The position numbers were made by a program, and so were the translations under genes. The notes below the pieces were generated by a model. The model did no database searches. It was not told where the DNA came from and saw only the letters and a list, made by a program, of their open reading frames with translations. Shown here piece after piece: positions 1-9,200 of a stretch of DNA of 64,000 bases; position 1 is the first letter of the stretch, and the number at the start of each line of letters is the position of its first letter. This DNA comes from Gracilimonas sp. (GTDB lineage Bacteria > Bacteroidota > Rhodothermia > Balneolales > Balneolaceae): positions 310,001 through 374,000 of the forward strand of contig NZ_JABURM010000005.1 in NCBI RefSeq assembly GCF_014762685.1, given 5' to 3'.

Positions 1-1098
1 CTCTTCGGTATTCTGCTTACCAAAGCTGATTCGAATGCTTGACTTGGCAAGGCCTTCTTCCATTCCAATGCCATTTAAAACATGAGAAGGCTCAACCGCA
101 CCGGATGTGCACGCTGAGCCATTGGAAACACAAATGCCTTCAATATCCAAGTTCAGCAACAGCATCTCTCCATCAATATAATGGCCTTGCTCGTCACTGA
201 AAGAAAGATTTACGATGTGTGGTACCCCCTTGTCTTTAGGGCCGTTAACGGTGTAATTGAAATTCAGTTTTTCGTCCATCAATTCCAGCAGGAGAGACCG
301 TAATTTCTCGAAATGTTTTTGATGTTCATCCATTTCTGAAACAGCTAACTCAAGTGCTTTGGCAAATCCTACAATTCCGGGAACATTTAATGTTCCCCCC
401 CGGCGGCGGCGTTCCTGTGAACCGCCATTCACCCAGGGAATCCAGCGAGACCCATTCTTCACATACATGATTCCGGTTCCTTTGGGGCCGTATATTTTAT
501 GAGCACTTCCACTTAAGAAATCAATACCTAATTTTTTTACGTCAACAGGTAGCTTACCCAGGCTTTGAACGGTATCTGAATGAAATGGAACCCCATGTTC
601 GTGACATACTTCCGCTATTTCTTTTAGCGGATTAATGGTCCCTATTTCGTTATTGACGTGCATCACAGTGACCAAAGCAGTTTTATCCGTAATCACTTCC
701 TTAACGGCGTCGGCTGTAATAGTTCCGCAATTTTTAGCTTTGGCAAAAACTGGTTTAATCCCATTCATTTTTGCAAGCTCAACAGTGTGCAGTACGGCAT
801 GGTGTTCCAGTTCAGAGGTAATAACTTCATTCTTATCTCCCGAAACAGCTAAAACTCCTTTAATGACTGCGTTATCACTTTCCGTGCCGCCACTTGTAAA
901 AACAATTTCCGATGGCTCGGCTCCAATCAGGTTAGCTACTTTTTCGCGGGCATCTTCTACTACCACCTTAGACTTTTGTCCCAGGTGATGAGGAGAGTTG
1001 GCATTTCCGTAGTTATCCTTCAGGTAAGGAAGCATTGCTTCCAGAACACGTTCATCTAAAGGAGTGGTTGCGGCATGATCTAAGTAAACCGTTCGCAT
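1..1098 (-). CDS. Cysteine desulfurase (NifS/IscS family), 3' end beyond window
   Basis: PLP-dependent enzyme that takes sulfur from cysteine for Fe-S cluster and thiocofactor assembly. The ATG at 1098 opens with MRTVYLDHAATTPLD, the standard N-terminus of the family. The PLP-binding Lys is K201 in SAHKIYGPKG, and the persulfide-forming Cys is C330 in the loop SNGSACTSG. The frame is open to base 1, so roughly the last 20-40 residues lie outside the window. It is divergent from pgk across a 143-bp spacer. On its own strand the spacer has TTTG, 18 bases, then TATAATTTG (1151 to 1143), which resembles the Bacteroidota promoter with one extra base. No iscU or other Fe-S gene is visible next to it, so IscS and a tRNA-thiolation role are both possible. 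Confidence 0.93.
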   Translation of the reverse strand, partial: MRTVYLDHAATTPLDERVLEAMLPYLKDNYGNANSPHHLGQKSKVVVEDAREKVANLIGAEPSEIVFTSGGTESDNAVIKGVLAVSGDKNEVITSELEHHAVLHTVELAKMNGIKPVFAKAKNCGTITADAVKEVITDKTALVTVMHVNNEIGTINPLKEIAEVCHEHGVPFHSDTVQSLGKLPVDVKKLGIDFLSGSAHKIYGPKGTGIMYVKNGSRWIPWVNGGSQERRRRGGTLNVPGIVGFAKALELAVSEMDEHQKHFEKLRSLLLELMDEKLNFNYTVNGPKDKGVPHIVNLSFSDEQGHYIDGEMLLLNLDIEGICVSNGSACTSGAVEPSHVLNGIGMEEGLAKSSIRISFGKQNTEE

Positions 1099-1241
1099 GA
1101 AATAAGATAGATTGGTTAATTTTTTCAGTTAAGGAAAATATTCAAATTATAGATGAAAAGCAGGTTCATCAAAACTTCATTTCGTGATTAGAACTTGGTA
1201 CCTTCAAGCCGAATTTATAAACACAATATAATTGCTTAATC

Positions 1242-2435
1242 ATGGCAAAACTCACTCTGAACGATATCGAAGTAAAAGGTAAAAAAGTGCTGATGCGCGT
1301 GGATTTTAACGTTCCCATAAAAGACGGTAAAATCACCGATGATAATCGTATAGTGCAGGCATTGCCTTCTATTAATCATGTTATAGATAACGGAGGTTTG
1401 TTGATTTTAATGAGTCATCTCGGCCGGCCGGCAGGAGAATATGATCCTGAATTTTCTCTCAAACCTGCTGCAGAACATCTTGCTTCTTTGGTGGATGCAA
1501 AAGTTCATTTTGCCAAAGATTGCATCGGTGAAAAAGCTGATTCAGTGATTGAAAAAGCTGAGTTCGGAGAAATTGTGGTATTGGAAAATGTTCGGTTTCA
1601 TCTTGAGGAAAAGAAGAATGATGAAGCATTCAGTAAAAAACTTGCGGCTCATGGTGACCTGTTTGTGAATGACGCTTTTGGAAGCAGCCATCGAGCCCAT
1701 GCATCTGTTGCAGGTGTTACAAGGTATTTGCAGCCGGCCGTTTCGGGACATTTACTTGATAAGGAAATTAAATACCTGGAAGAAAGTATTAACGATCCTG
1801 AACGACCCTTTGTGGCTATTTTAGGGGGAGCTAAGGTGTCAGATAAAATCGGGGTGATTGAAAACCTGATTTCAAAAGTGGACACCATTATTATTGGAGG
1901 AGGAATGACCTACACCTTTTACAAAGCCAAAGGATGGCCGATTGGGAATTCCCTGGTAGAAGATGATAAGGTAGATTTAGCCAAAGAGTTACTTAAAAAA
2001 GCCGAGGAGAAAGGAATTCGTTTTATGCTTCCTTTAGATTCGGTGGTTGCCAGGGAATTCAAGAATGATGCTGAGCACAAAGTTGTGGATGAAGATGGAA
2101 TTGAAGATGGCTGGATGGGGCTGGATATTGGCCCGCAGTCATCCATAGCTTTTGGGAACCAAATAAAAGCAGCTAAAACAGTGCTATGGAATGGCCCCAT
2201 GGGTGTTTTTGAAATGGAGAATTTCGCAGATGGAACTTTTGCCGTGGCCGAAGCCCTGGCTGAAGCCACTAAGTTTGGTGCCACAACAATTATTGGCGGG
2301 GGAGATTCCGCCTCAGCCATTAAAAAAGCCGGGCTTAGTGATGATGTTTCTCATGTTTCCACCGGTGGCGGTGCAAGCCTGGAGTATTTGGAAGGAAAAG
2401 AATTACCGGGTGTGGCTTCGCTAACCGACAGGTAA
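1242..2435 (+). CDS. pgk: Phosphoglycerate kinase
   Basis: Glycolytic and gluconeogenic enzyme that moves phosphate between 1,3-bisphosphoglycerate and ADP in the cytoplasm. The 397-residue length is normal. Visible signatures are RVDFNVP near the N-terminus, SHLGRP of the substrate site, [11 protein letters not shown] in the hinge region, WNGPMGVFE of the nucleotide site, and the C-terminal GGGDSAS and STGGGASLE glycine loops. The ATG at 1242 gives the usual start, [17 protein letters not shown]. No gap or other glycolytic gene adjoins it; it seems to be a stand-alone unit divergent from the cysteine desulfurase. No clear ribosome binding site precedes it. Confidence 0.98.
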   Translation: MAKLTLNDIEVKGKKVLMRVDFNVPIKDGKITDDNRIVQALPSINHVIDNGGLLILMSHLGRPAGEYDPEFSLKPAAEHLASLVDAKVHFAKDCIGEKADSVIEKAEFGEIVVLENVRFHLEEKKNDEAFSKKLAAHGDLFVNDAFGSSHRAHASVAGVTRYLQPAVSGHLLDKEIKYLEESINDPERPFVAILGGAKVSDKIGVIENLISKVDTIIIGGGMTYTFYKAKGWPIGNSLVEDDKVDLAKELLKKAEEKGIRFMLPLDSVVAREFKNDAEHKVVDEDGIEDGWMGLDIGPQSSIAFGNQIKAAKTVLWNGPMGVFEMENFADGTFAVAEALAEATKFGATTIIGGGDSASAIKKAGLSDDVSHVSTGGGASLEYLEGKELPGVASLTDR

Positions 2436-2572
2436 TCGCATTAATTGAGCAATTGTCCATTATTAAAAAAATAAATATTAAGAAACATCAGGTTATTATT
2501 TAGATAAATACTGGTAAGATTATCAAGAAAAATTTACCATCTTATAGTATTCTTACCGGTAAAAAATGACCT

Positions 2573-3661
2573 ATGAATGAATATCCGCTATTATTACGCT
2601 CTACTATCCGGCTGGCTTTTGCGTTCTTGCTAGTTGCTGCATTGATATTAACACGTCAGCTGTTAGTGCCTTTATTCCTTAGTGTAATGTTAGCTTATTT
2701 GTTATTTCCATATGCCGATTGGCTCGAAAACCATAAAGTGCCCCGCATTCTAACCAATTTGATTGTAGTATTGGGATTTCTTGCATTTTTGGGGGCGATC
2801 TTTTTTGCGGTAGGGGCGCTTTCTGCTAATTTCACTGATGACTTTCCAAAAATTAAGGAGCAATTTGAAGATAACCTTCAGTCTATTTTGAGCGGAATCA
2901 CAGCATTTACAGGTATTTCAAGTGAAGGTATTGATGCATTTATACGTGATTTAGGGGAAACCGGGGAATATATTTCTCAGCTTTTTACGGCTACAACCAA
3001 CACACTGCTGAGTCTTGGGTTATTGCCGGTCTATACTTTTTTACTTCTTTTCTATAGAGACAAATTTCGGGATTTTATTTCCATGCTTATTAAAGATGAC
3101 CAGGAACAAGTAGTCCAAAAGATCATTGATCAAGCCTCAGAAGTAGTCCCGAAATATTTAAAAGGTCTCGTTATTGTTTGTTTCATTTTGGTGGGGCTAA
3201 ATTCGCTCGGCTTTTATTTAATAGGGATTGAGTATGCACTCCTGTTCGGTATTATTGCTGCGATATTCAATTTGATCCCTTATCTCGGAACTATTCTTGG
3301 ATACGGGGTGGTACTGCTTTTTGTATTAGGGACCCAAAGTCCGTCTTTGGCATTTGCCGTTATTATTCAATTTGTGATTGTACAGTTTTTGGAAAACAAT
3401 ATACTTACCCCGAATATCACCGGATCATATGTGGAAATTAATCCTCTTGTAATCATATTTTCACTTATTGGTGCAGGACTGATTTGGGGGTTGCCCGGAA
3501 TGCTTATCATAATTCCGTACCTGGGGCTGTTCAAGATCGTTTGTGAAAATGTAGAGGACTTGAAGCCCATCGGGTTTTTATTAGGTAATAGAGGTACTGA
3601 ACGGCACTCAATTACCATAAAATCATTACAAAGAAGATTCGGTTGGCTGGAAGAGGACTGA
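2573..3661 (+). CDS. AI-2E family transporter (PerM/UPF0118-type permease)
   Basis: Integral inner-membrane protein of 362 residues, the usual size for this family. Two or three hydrophobic segments lie in the first 90 residues, followed by a soluble stretch (about 90-140), then at least four more membrane spans. The family hallmark is the long C-terminal half with LIPYLGTILGYG and NNILTPNITG. Members have been linked to autoinducer-2 export, Na+/H+ antiport or general efflux, so the substrate cannot be named here. It lies 137 bp after pgk. An imperfect inverted repeat (2510-2518 with 2551-2559) sits in that gap. Confidence 0.88.
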   Translation: MNEYPLLLRSTIRLAFAFLLVAALILTRQLLVPLFLSVMLAYLLFPYADWLENHKVPRILTNLIVVLGFLAFLGAIFFAVGALSANFTDDFPKIKEQFEDNLQSILSGITAFTGISSEGIDAFIRDLGETGEYISQLFTATTNTLLSLGLLPVYTFLLLFYRDKFRDFISMLIKDDQEQVVQKIIDQASEVVPKYLKGLVIVCFILVGLNSLGFYLIGIEYALLFGIIAAIFNLIPYLGTILGYGVVLLFVLGTQSPSLAFAVIIQFVIVQFLENNILTPNITGSYVEINPLVIIFSLIGAGLIWGLPGMLIIIPYLGLFKIVCENVEDLKPIGFLLGNRGTERHSITIKSLQRRFGWLEED

Positions 3662-3704
3662 TTAAATGGCAGGAAGAATTAATTGCAAAACATTCAACAA
3701 GTCA

Positions 3705-3961
3705 TCAGGGTAGCGTCATATTATAAATTTCGTGAGCGATGATAGAGGCGGTCAATCGTCCGGTAAAGATAAACAAAAGGGTATAGGCTATGGTTGAATT
3801 AGAATATCGAACCACTTGATTGTGTTTGGAGGCAGATGCCTCAATACAAAGAAAATGACAGACAATACGGCTGATAGCCATAGTCCGGTTTCAGGCTTTT
3901 TAAAAACATTGATGAAATAGTCGCGGTTATAAATTTCTTCTCCAATTTCGCTGCACTTTTC
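3705..3961 (-). pseudogene. Remnant of a CPBP (CAAX-type) intramembrane metalloprotease, truncated and frameshifted
   Basis: The minus strand between the permease and pheA still reads as the catalytic core of a CPBP protease, but in two frames. From 3961 one frame gives EKCSEIGEEIYNRDYF, containing the EExxxR motif, then a hydrophobic helix ending FFVLRH (FxxxH motif), and stops at TAG (3788-3790). The next frame continues with a hydrophobic helix and IIAHEIYNM, matching the third motif (HxxxN), and stops at 3705. A stop codon sits directly before the first motif and the N-terminal helices are missing. Three motifs in the right order and spacing make chance unlikely. It appears to be a decayed gene, not an expressed one. 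Confidence 0.75.
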
Positions 3962-3996
3962 CTACTTTCCTTTACTCACCAAAGTAAACCTACAAC

Positions 3997-5136
3997 ATGG
4001 CAGATAATTTAGATTCCATCCGTAAGCAACTGGATGATATCGACCGCACTATTCTAAAGGCGCTGGCGCAGCGACAAGGATTAGTAAAAGAAGTTTCAGA
4101 TTTAAAACTTAAAAATGAAAAAGGCATCCGGGATTTGGAGCGGGAAGAACAGCTGCTCAATCGTATCCGGGATTTGGCTAATGAAGTGGGACTGGACAGG
4201 TATTATGCCGAGCATCTGTTCCGGGAAATCATTACCAACTCTGTGCGGTTTCAAACTCACTCATTGGTGGATCATCAGAATAAAAAGGCCAATGCTGAAA
4301 CAATTCGGGTATCTTATCAAGGCACGGATGGGGCCTATAGTCATCTTGCGGCAACCCGGCATTTCAGTGAGCGGTATTCCGAAGTAGATGCCATCGGCTA
4401 TGATACGTTTCAGCAAGCTGCTCAGGCTGTTTTGGATGATAAAGTGGATTACGCTCTGTTACCTATAGAAAACACTACGGCAGGCTCCATTAATGATACC
4501 TATGATATCCTTGGAAATGAGAAACTGCACATTGTAGGAGAAGAAATTCTGAAAGTGGTTCATTGTCTGATGGCTGTGGAACCGGTAGACTTGTCCAAAA
4601 TTCGCCGAATTCTTTCACATCCGCAGGCCATTGCGCAGTGCACTGAGTTTCTTTCAAAAATGCCCAGAAGCAAAGTGGAGTCGTATTTGGATACTGCCAT
4701 GTCTGCCAAGAAAGTGTTAGAGGATGGAGACCTCTCCCAGGCGGCTATAGCCGGAGCTCATGCCGCCGACCTATATGGTTTGCATGTGATTGAGCATGAC
4801 ATTGCCAATCAACAGGAAAATTATACGCGCTTTGTAGTCGCAACGAGAAAACCCGTTAAAGTTGATTTACAGATTCCGGCCAAAACTTCACTTATGATGG
4901 TAACTTCCAATGAAGAGGGCTCACTGATTGAATGCTTAAATATTTTACATAAACACAAAATAAACATGGCAAAATTGGAGTCCAGACCACGATTAAATGA
5001 GCCATGGAAGTATTCTTTCTACCTTGATATTCACGGTAATATCGATGCCCCGGAAGTTTCGGCCGGATTGAAGGAGCTTGAGAACGAAGCGGAGGAACTT
5101 AAGATTTTAGGTTGTTATGCCAAGCAGGAAAATTGA
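3997..5136 (+). CDS. pheA: Bifunctional chorismate mutase / prephenate dehydratase
   Basis: Phenylalanine biosynthesis: chorismate to prephenate to phenylpyruvate. Residues 1-90 form an AroQ-type chorismate mutase (LDSIRKQLDDIDRTILKAL start). About 100-285 is the prephenate dehydratase domain, beginning VSYQGTDGAYSHLAA and ending with the catalytic TRF (NYTRFVV). About 295-375 is the ACT domain, with the Phe-binding ESRP (KLESRPRLNEPWKYSF), so feedback inhibition by phenylalanine is expected. The 379-residue length is typical of the P-protein. The start at 3997 follows the broken CPBP gene. No leader peptide or attenuator was seen upstream. It converges with xseA across 41 bp with no clear terminator. 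Confidence 0.97.
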   Translation: MADNLDSIRKQLDDIDRTILKALAQRQGLVKEVSDLKLKNEKGIRDLEREEQLLNRIRDLANEVGLDRYYAEHLFREIITNSVRFQTHSLVDHQNKKANAETIRVSYQGTDGAYSHLAATRHFSERYSEVDAIGYDTFQQAAQAVLDDKVDYALLPIENTTAGSINDTYDILGNEKLHIVGEEILKVVHCLMAVEPVDLSKIRRILSHPQAIAQCTEFLSKMPRSKVESYLDTAMSAKKVLEDGDLSQAAIAGAHAADLYGLHVIEHDIANQQENYTRFVVATRKPVKVDLQIPAKTSLMMVTSNEEGSLIECLNILHKHKINMAKLESRPRLNEPWKYSFYLDIHGNIDAPEVSAGLKELENEAEELKILGCYAKQEN

Positions 5137-5177
5137 ATCTTGATGTAAAGCCGGGAAAACAATACTGCTCTTATTAC

Positions 5178-6374
5178 TCATTTTATTGAAACCTTTTTTT
5201 CTTTCCACTCTATGTCAAAAGCTTCTTTATTGGAAAACTTATCAGCTTGACGGATCCATTTTCCATCCTGCCAGACCCGGGTAAACCCTTTTTCCAAGGG
5301 TTCATTGGGATTCTGTTTATCCAACGCATGTAACAAATTGGTGAAGTGCTCTTTTCGGTTTCTTAGCAGGGAGTCGGTGCGGTAAATCAGTTTTTCATTG
5401 AGTGTGAGAATTTTTGACCTGGCCGATTCCATTTTTTGTTTAACAGCCAATAGAGCATGAGATTTGGCCATATTGGTTACTTTATCTTTATACAATTCAA
5501 TGGCTCCTGTTGTATTGATTTCCATCTTTTTGGACAAGTCTTCAACCATAAACCGGATTTCATTGATATCAGGCACTGCAAGTACGGCGGCTTGAGTAGG
5601 AGTCGCAGCACGGGCATCCGCAACAAAATCAGAAATAGAAAAATCGACCTCATGGCCAACTGCACTTATAACCGGTATTTCACAATGGAAAACCGCACGG
5701 GCTACTGCTTCTTCATTGAAAGGCCAAAGATCTTCCAGCGAACCGCCGCCTCGGCCAATTATAACTAAGTCCACATTTTTATGATTTGTGAAATAGTTAA
5801 TACCCGCTACAATTTCGGGAGCAGCATTAACACCCTGTACGCTTGCATGATATAATTTCACTGATGCAAGAGGCCATCGCTTTTCTAAGGTAGAGCGGAT
5901 ATCCTGAAAGGCTGCTCCGGTTGCTGATGTAACCACGCCAATCCGTTCGGGAAATTTTGGAAGAGGTTGTTTATGACTATCGTCGAACAGCCCTTCTTCT
6001 TTGAGTTTGGCTTTCAGCTTTTCAAAAGCTTGCTGTAGTTTCCCGATTCCGGCTTGTTGAACCAAACTCACTATCATTTGGTACCGGCCGTGCGGGGCAT
6101 AAACCTGCAAATCTCCTCCAACTACAATTTGTTGCCCATCAGTGAGGTTAATATCCAACCGTTGTGCAGTGGTTCTCCAAATTACGCAGGGCAGGGAGGC
6201 TCCAGAATCCTTCAGCGTAAAATAATAATGTCCGTTTCGGCTTTGATTCACATTGCTGGTTTCGCCCTCCACCAGTATATCGGTGAAGTTTTGTTCCAGC
6301 AGATTCTTAATCTTATCGGTGAGCTGGGATACGGTGGGAATATCGAATAGAAACGGGATTTGGTTGTCGGGCAT
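5178..6374 (-). CDS. xseA: Exodeoxyribonuclease VII large subunit
   Basis: Catalytic subunit of ExoVII, which degrades single-stranded DNA from both ends in repair and recombination. An N-terminal OB-fold (about 10-110, VEGETSNVNQSRNGHYYFTLKD) is followed by the catalytic domain with RIGVVTS, the GRGGGSLEDLWPFNEE core and PVISAVGHEVDFS. Then comes a coiled-coil stretch and a C-terminal tail with GFTRV. The 398 residues are slightly short of the E. coli protein but normal for the family. The small subunit xseB does not follow here. A TATATTTG box lies 28 bases before the ATG and supports the start at 6374. Confidence 0.96.
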   Translation of the reverse strand: MPDNQIPFLFDIPTVSQLTDKIKNLLEQNFTDILVEGETSNVNQSRNGHYYFTLKDSGASLPCVIWRTTAQRLDINLTDGQQIVVGGDLQVYAPHGRYQMIVSLVQQAGIGKLQQAFEKLKAKLKEEGLFDDSHKQPLPKFPERIGVVTSATGAAFQDIRSTLEKRWPLASVKLYHASVQGVNAAPEIVAGINYFTNHKNVDLVIIGRGGGSLEDLWPFNEEAVARAVFHCEIPVISAVGHEVDFSISDFVADARAATPTQAAVLAVPDINEIRFMVEDLSKKMEINTTGAIELYKDKVTNMAKSHALLAVKQKMESARSKILTLNEKLIYRTDSLLRNRKEHFTNLLHALDKQNPNEPLEKGFTRVWQDGKWIRQADKFSNKEAFDIEWKEKKVSIK

Positions 6375-6402
6375 AGAATGAATTTCTGTTCAAAATCGAG
6401 TT

Positions 6403-6410
6403 CAAATATA
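6403..6410 (-). promoter_or_regulatory. Probable -7 promoter box of xseA (TATATTTG)
   Basis: The minus strand reads TATATTTG from 6410 to 6403, an exact match to the Bacteroidota -7 consensus TAnnTTTG. It lies 28 bases upstream of the xseA ATG, almost the same distance as the matching box before pyrC. No good TTG -33 element stands at the usual 19-21 base spacing, which weakens the call. Confidence 0.5.
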
Positions 6411-6575
6411 GAGGTTTATATAGAGTGATGAAGTGGTAAAGTAAGTAGTTTTGAGAGTTGATAGGGTGACAGCATTATTTGTTATATTTTTAGGTATGAA
6501 AATATACAAGCTAAGCTCTTTAGACCAGCAAATGAATTTCGAATCTTTGAAAATTGAATACCAAGCCAAAGATCT

Positions 6576-6608
6576 AATCCTTTAACCCAGCGAAGGATTT
6601 CAATCCTT
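6576..6608 (+). repeat. Three alternating arms AATCCTT / AAGGATT / AATCCTT
   Basis: AATCCTT (6576-6582), AAGGATT (6593-6599) and AATCCTT (6602-6608) occur in order just before the thioesterase gene. The middle arm can pair with either neighbour, giving two mutually exclusive short hairpins about 30-60 bases upstream of the ATG. It could be a small attenuator or simply a decayed palindrome. Confidence 0.4.
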
Positions 6609-6634
6609 CAAGAATATATTTCGATACATATTCC

Positions 6635-7081
6635 ATGACCAAACAAGAAATAGAGCAATATTTATATAAACACATCCCAATAACAAAATCATTGGGGGTG
6701 AAAGCCGTGGCTTTTTCCGAAGAGGAGGTGAAATTTGAAGCTCCATTGTCGAATAACATCAATCATCGCTCTACGGCGTTTGGCGGGAGCATAAGCAGCT
6801 TGTTGATTACAACCGGGTGGTCATATCTAAGAATGTTGTTTGACGACCGGGACTCAATACCACGAATTGTGATCGGCAGAAGTGCTACCAATTATTTGAA
6901 ACCTATAAGTTCTGATTTTCTCTCGGAGCTGGTTATACCCAAAAAAGAGATATTGAAGAATTTTATGGAAATGTTTGATCGATTTGGAAAGGCTCGAATT
7001 ACGTTAAACGCGCAGATTAAAAAAGAAGGGAACGTAATGGCTGAGTTTGAAGGGGATTTTGTGGTGATGGCTAATAAATGA
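6635..7081 (+). CDS. YiiD C-terminal-type putative thioesterase (hot-dog fold)
   Basis: A 148-residue protein matching the YiiD C-terminal thioesterase family. It has an N-terminal helix with the PITKSLGVKAV segment, then APLSNNINHRSTAFGGSISSL, the hot-dog helix with the conserved HRSTAFGGS turn, and later strands ending in FEGDFVVMA. Such proteins are predicted to hydrolyse acyl-CoA or acyl-ACP, but the substrate is unknown. Unlike E. coli YiiD there is no fused GNAT acetyltransferase domain. The ATG at 6635 is the only reasonable start. It reads toward pyrC, which appears to have its own promoter, so it is probably a single-gene unit. Confidence 0.8.
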   Translation: MTKQEIEQYLYKHIPITKSLGVKAVAFSEEEVKFEAPLSNNINHRSTAFGGSISSLLITTGWSYLRMLFDDRDSIPRIVIGRSATNYLKPISSDFLSELVIPKKEILKNFMEMFDRFGKARITLNAQIKKEGNVMAEFEGDFVVMANK

Positions 7082-7108
7082 GAATCGCTTTTTCCCGGAT
7101 ATTCTCTC

Positions 7109-7141
7109 TTTGTGCTTTAGCCTCTAAACACGGTATATTTG
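7109..7141 (+). promoter_or_regulatory. Bacteroidota-type promoter of pyrC (TTTG, 21 bp, TATATTTG)
   Basis: TTTG at 7109-7112 and TATATTTG at 7134-7141 are separated by 21 bases. They match the -33/-7 elements of the Bacteroidota housekeeping sigma factor (TTTG and TAnnTTTG). Transcription would begin near 7148. This decides the pyrC start: a TTG codon at 7139 lies inside the box and cannot be the initiator, so the ATG at 7172 is used. Confidence 0.65.
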
Positions 7142-7171
7142 CGGTCGAACTTGAAAGCCAAAATCATATTT

Positions 7172-8452
7172 ATGCTCCTCAAAAACCTGAAACCTGTCAG
7201 CAATTCCCATAAAGGTAAAGATACCGTTGATATCCGCATTGAGGAGGATGTAATCAAAGAAATAGGAACCGGATTAAAGGCCAAGAAAGGAGAAGATACG
7301 CACGATTTCAAAGGCGCCTATGTGTCGCCCGGGTGGATGGATATGCATGTTCATCTGCGCGAACCGGGCTTTGAACATAAAGAAACCATCAAAACAGGAT
7401 GTGATGCAGCAGCTTTTGGGGGTTTTACAGCCATAGCCTGTATGCCGAACACCAAGCCGGCTACACATACACGTGATGTGGTAGAATTCATTATCAAAAA
7501 AGCAGAGAAATTACCGGTTGATGTTCATCCCATAGCTTGCGTTACCAAAGAGCGGAAGGGGGAATCTATTGCCGAAATGGCGGATTTAAAAGAAGGCGGT
7601 GCAGTTGCATTCAGTGATGACGGCGACCCGGTGTATAATTCTCAAGTGATGCGAGTGGCCCTGGAGTATTCGTCAATGTTAGGCATGCCAATTATAAACC
7701 ACGAAGAAGACCTGGATTTATCCAGACCGGGACATATGAATGAGAGCAAAGTTTCGACCCGGCTTGGCTTGGATGGTACACCGGCAATTGCAGAGGAGGT
7801 AATGATAGCTCGCGATATTATGCTGGCAGAATATACCGGCGGGCATATTCACGTTGCACATATCAGTACTAAAAATGCTGTGGATTTGGTGCGGAAGGCT
7901 AAGAAGAAAGGAATTAAGGTGACCACCGAAGTCTGTGCTCATCACTTTGATTTGACGGATGAAGAAATTGACCGTACAAATTACGATACCAATTTTAAAA
8001 TGCACCCCCCATTACGCACTCAGGAAGACGTGGATGCGATGGTGGAAGGTTTAGTGGATGGAACCATTGATGCAATTTGTACTGATCATGCCCCACATGC
8101 GATTGAGGAAAAAGAAGTAGAGTTTATTTACGCCCCTAATGGAATCATAGGATTGGAAACGGCATGGTCTGTTTCGAATAAACGATTGCTGCAAACCAAG
8201 AAATTAAATCTTCAACAATTGATGGAGAAACTGGTATACAATCCTCGTAAAATTCTGAACCTGGAAATTCCGGAAATCAAAGAAGGAGCTAAAGCCAACC
8301 TTACTTTTTTCAATTCGGACGAAGAATGGACATTCACACCGAAAAACGTTCGATCCAAGTCGAAGAATTCTCCTTATCTAAATGAAAAATTACAGGGAAG
8401 AGCGGTTGGGATTTTTAACAAAGGGCAATTAGTGCTAAACGAACTTCGTTAG
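7172..8452 (+). CDS. pyrC: Dihydroorotase
   Basis: Zinc amidohydrolase that closes carbamoyl-aspartate to dihydroorotate in pyrimidine synthesis. It is the class I, PyrC/AllB-like type of about 430 residues (426 from the ATG at 7172). Metal ligands are visible in the DMHVHLREPG motif, the later His residues of MPIINHEED and HIHVAHIST, and the Asp of AICTDHAPH. The start at 7172 is preferred over an in-frame TTG at 7139 because that codon overlaps the probable promoter. tsaB follows after 25 bp and accD after a further 66 bp, so the three may be cotranscribed. Confidence 0.96.
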   Translation: MLLKNLKPVSNSHKGKDTVDIRIEEDVIKEIGTGLKAKKGEDTHDFKGAYVSPGWMDMHVHLREPGFEHKETIKTGCDAAAFGGFTAIACMPNTKPATHTRDVVEFIIKKAEKLPVDVHPIACVTKERKGESIAEMADLKEGGAVAFSDDGDPVYNSQVMRVALEYSSMLGMPIINHEEDLDLSRPGHMNESKVSTRLGLDGTPAIAEEVMIARDIMLAEYTGGHIHVAHISTKNAVDLVRKAKKKGIKVTTEVCAHHFDLTDEEIDRTNYDTNFKMHPPLRTQEDVDAMVEGLVDGTIDAICTDHAPHAIEEKEVEFIYAPNGIIGLETAWSVSNKRLLQTKKLNLQQLMEKLVYNPRKILNLEIPEIKEGAKANLTFFNSDEEWTFTPKNVRSKSKNSPYLNEKLQGRAVGIFNKGQLVLNELR

Positions 8453-8477
8453 TTCAGCGCTTTAAAAACAGAAGTTG

Positions 8478-9134
8478 ATGATACTCGCCATAGAGACGGC
8501 CACAAATATTTGCTCGGTTTGCTTTCAGGATAGCGAAGGCAAGGTTTATGAAAAAAGAACTGAACGTAAAGGCTCTCATTCTGAATTACTTTTTCTATTT
8601 ATCAGGGAATTAATGAAGGAATATTCATTTAAGATGAGTGATTTGGATGCAGTTTTGGTAAGTACAGGCCCCGGGTCTTATACCGGACTAAGAATAGCAG
8701 CCAGTGCAGTAAAAGGGATGCTTTTTGGGGTGAATGTGGATGTTTATGCGGCCAATACATTGGCAGGGTTTGCGCAGTCTGCAAAAGAAGGAAATATTCA
8801 TGCAGTAATCAACGCTCGCCGAAAACATCTGTATTATCAGGAATTTAAGAAAGATAATGTGTTATCAGCCGTTTCTGAGTCACAAATTTTGGAAATCTCC
8901 GAAATTCAAGAGAAACTGTCTCCCGGAGATTATATTATTGGAACAGGAATTGAACGATTAGATGCAAAAAAAATGGAAGAGGTAAAAATTATGGATTCGA
9001 CGGTCATTACCTCAAAAACGTTGATTTCACTTTTTAACGGTGATGAAAAAGAATATTTTTTTGCTAAAACAACAGCTGAGGAACTTGAGTCCAACTATTT
9101 AAGTAGCAGTCAGGTAAATAATACCTCTCTGTAA
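8478..9134 (+). CDS. tsaB: tRNA N6-threonylcarbamoyladenosine biosynthesis protein TsaB
   Basis: Partner of TsaD and TsaE in making t6A37 on ANN-decoding tRNAs. It is an ASKHA-fold protein of 218 residues beginning MILAIETATNICSV, with the family signature STGPGSYTGLRIAAS at about 60-75. The first codon is taken as the ATG at 8478; an in-frame TTG immediately before it adds one residue and is not needed. The C-terminal part after residue 110 is poorly conserved, as usual for TsaB. It follows pyrC by 25 bp on the same strand, which suggests translation from the pyrC message. Confidence 0.92.
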   Translation: MILAIETATNICSVCFQDSEGKVYEKRTERKGSHSELLFLFIRELMKEYSFKMSDLDAVLVSTGPGSYTGLRIAASAVKGMLFGVNVDVYAANTLAGFAQSAKEGNIHAVINARRKHLYYQEFKKDNVLSAVSESQILEISEIQEKLSPGDYIIGTGIERLDAKKMEEVKIMDSTVITSKTLISLFNGDEKEYFFAKTTAEELESNYLSSSQVNNTSL

Positions 9135-9200
9135 ACAGATTCAGAATTAAGCCTCAGAATCTTTATTTTATAAGTCTAAAAAATTCACAAAAAGCAGCAT

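Noticed and set aside
7139-7171. TTG start extending pyrC by 11 residues
   Set aside because: The TTG overlaps the probable promoter box and the extra residues do not fit the family start.
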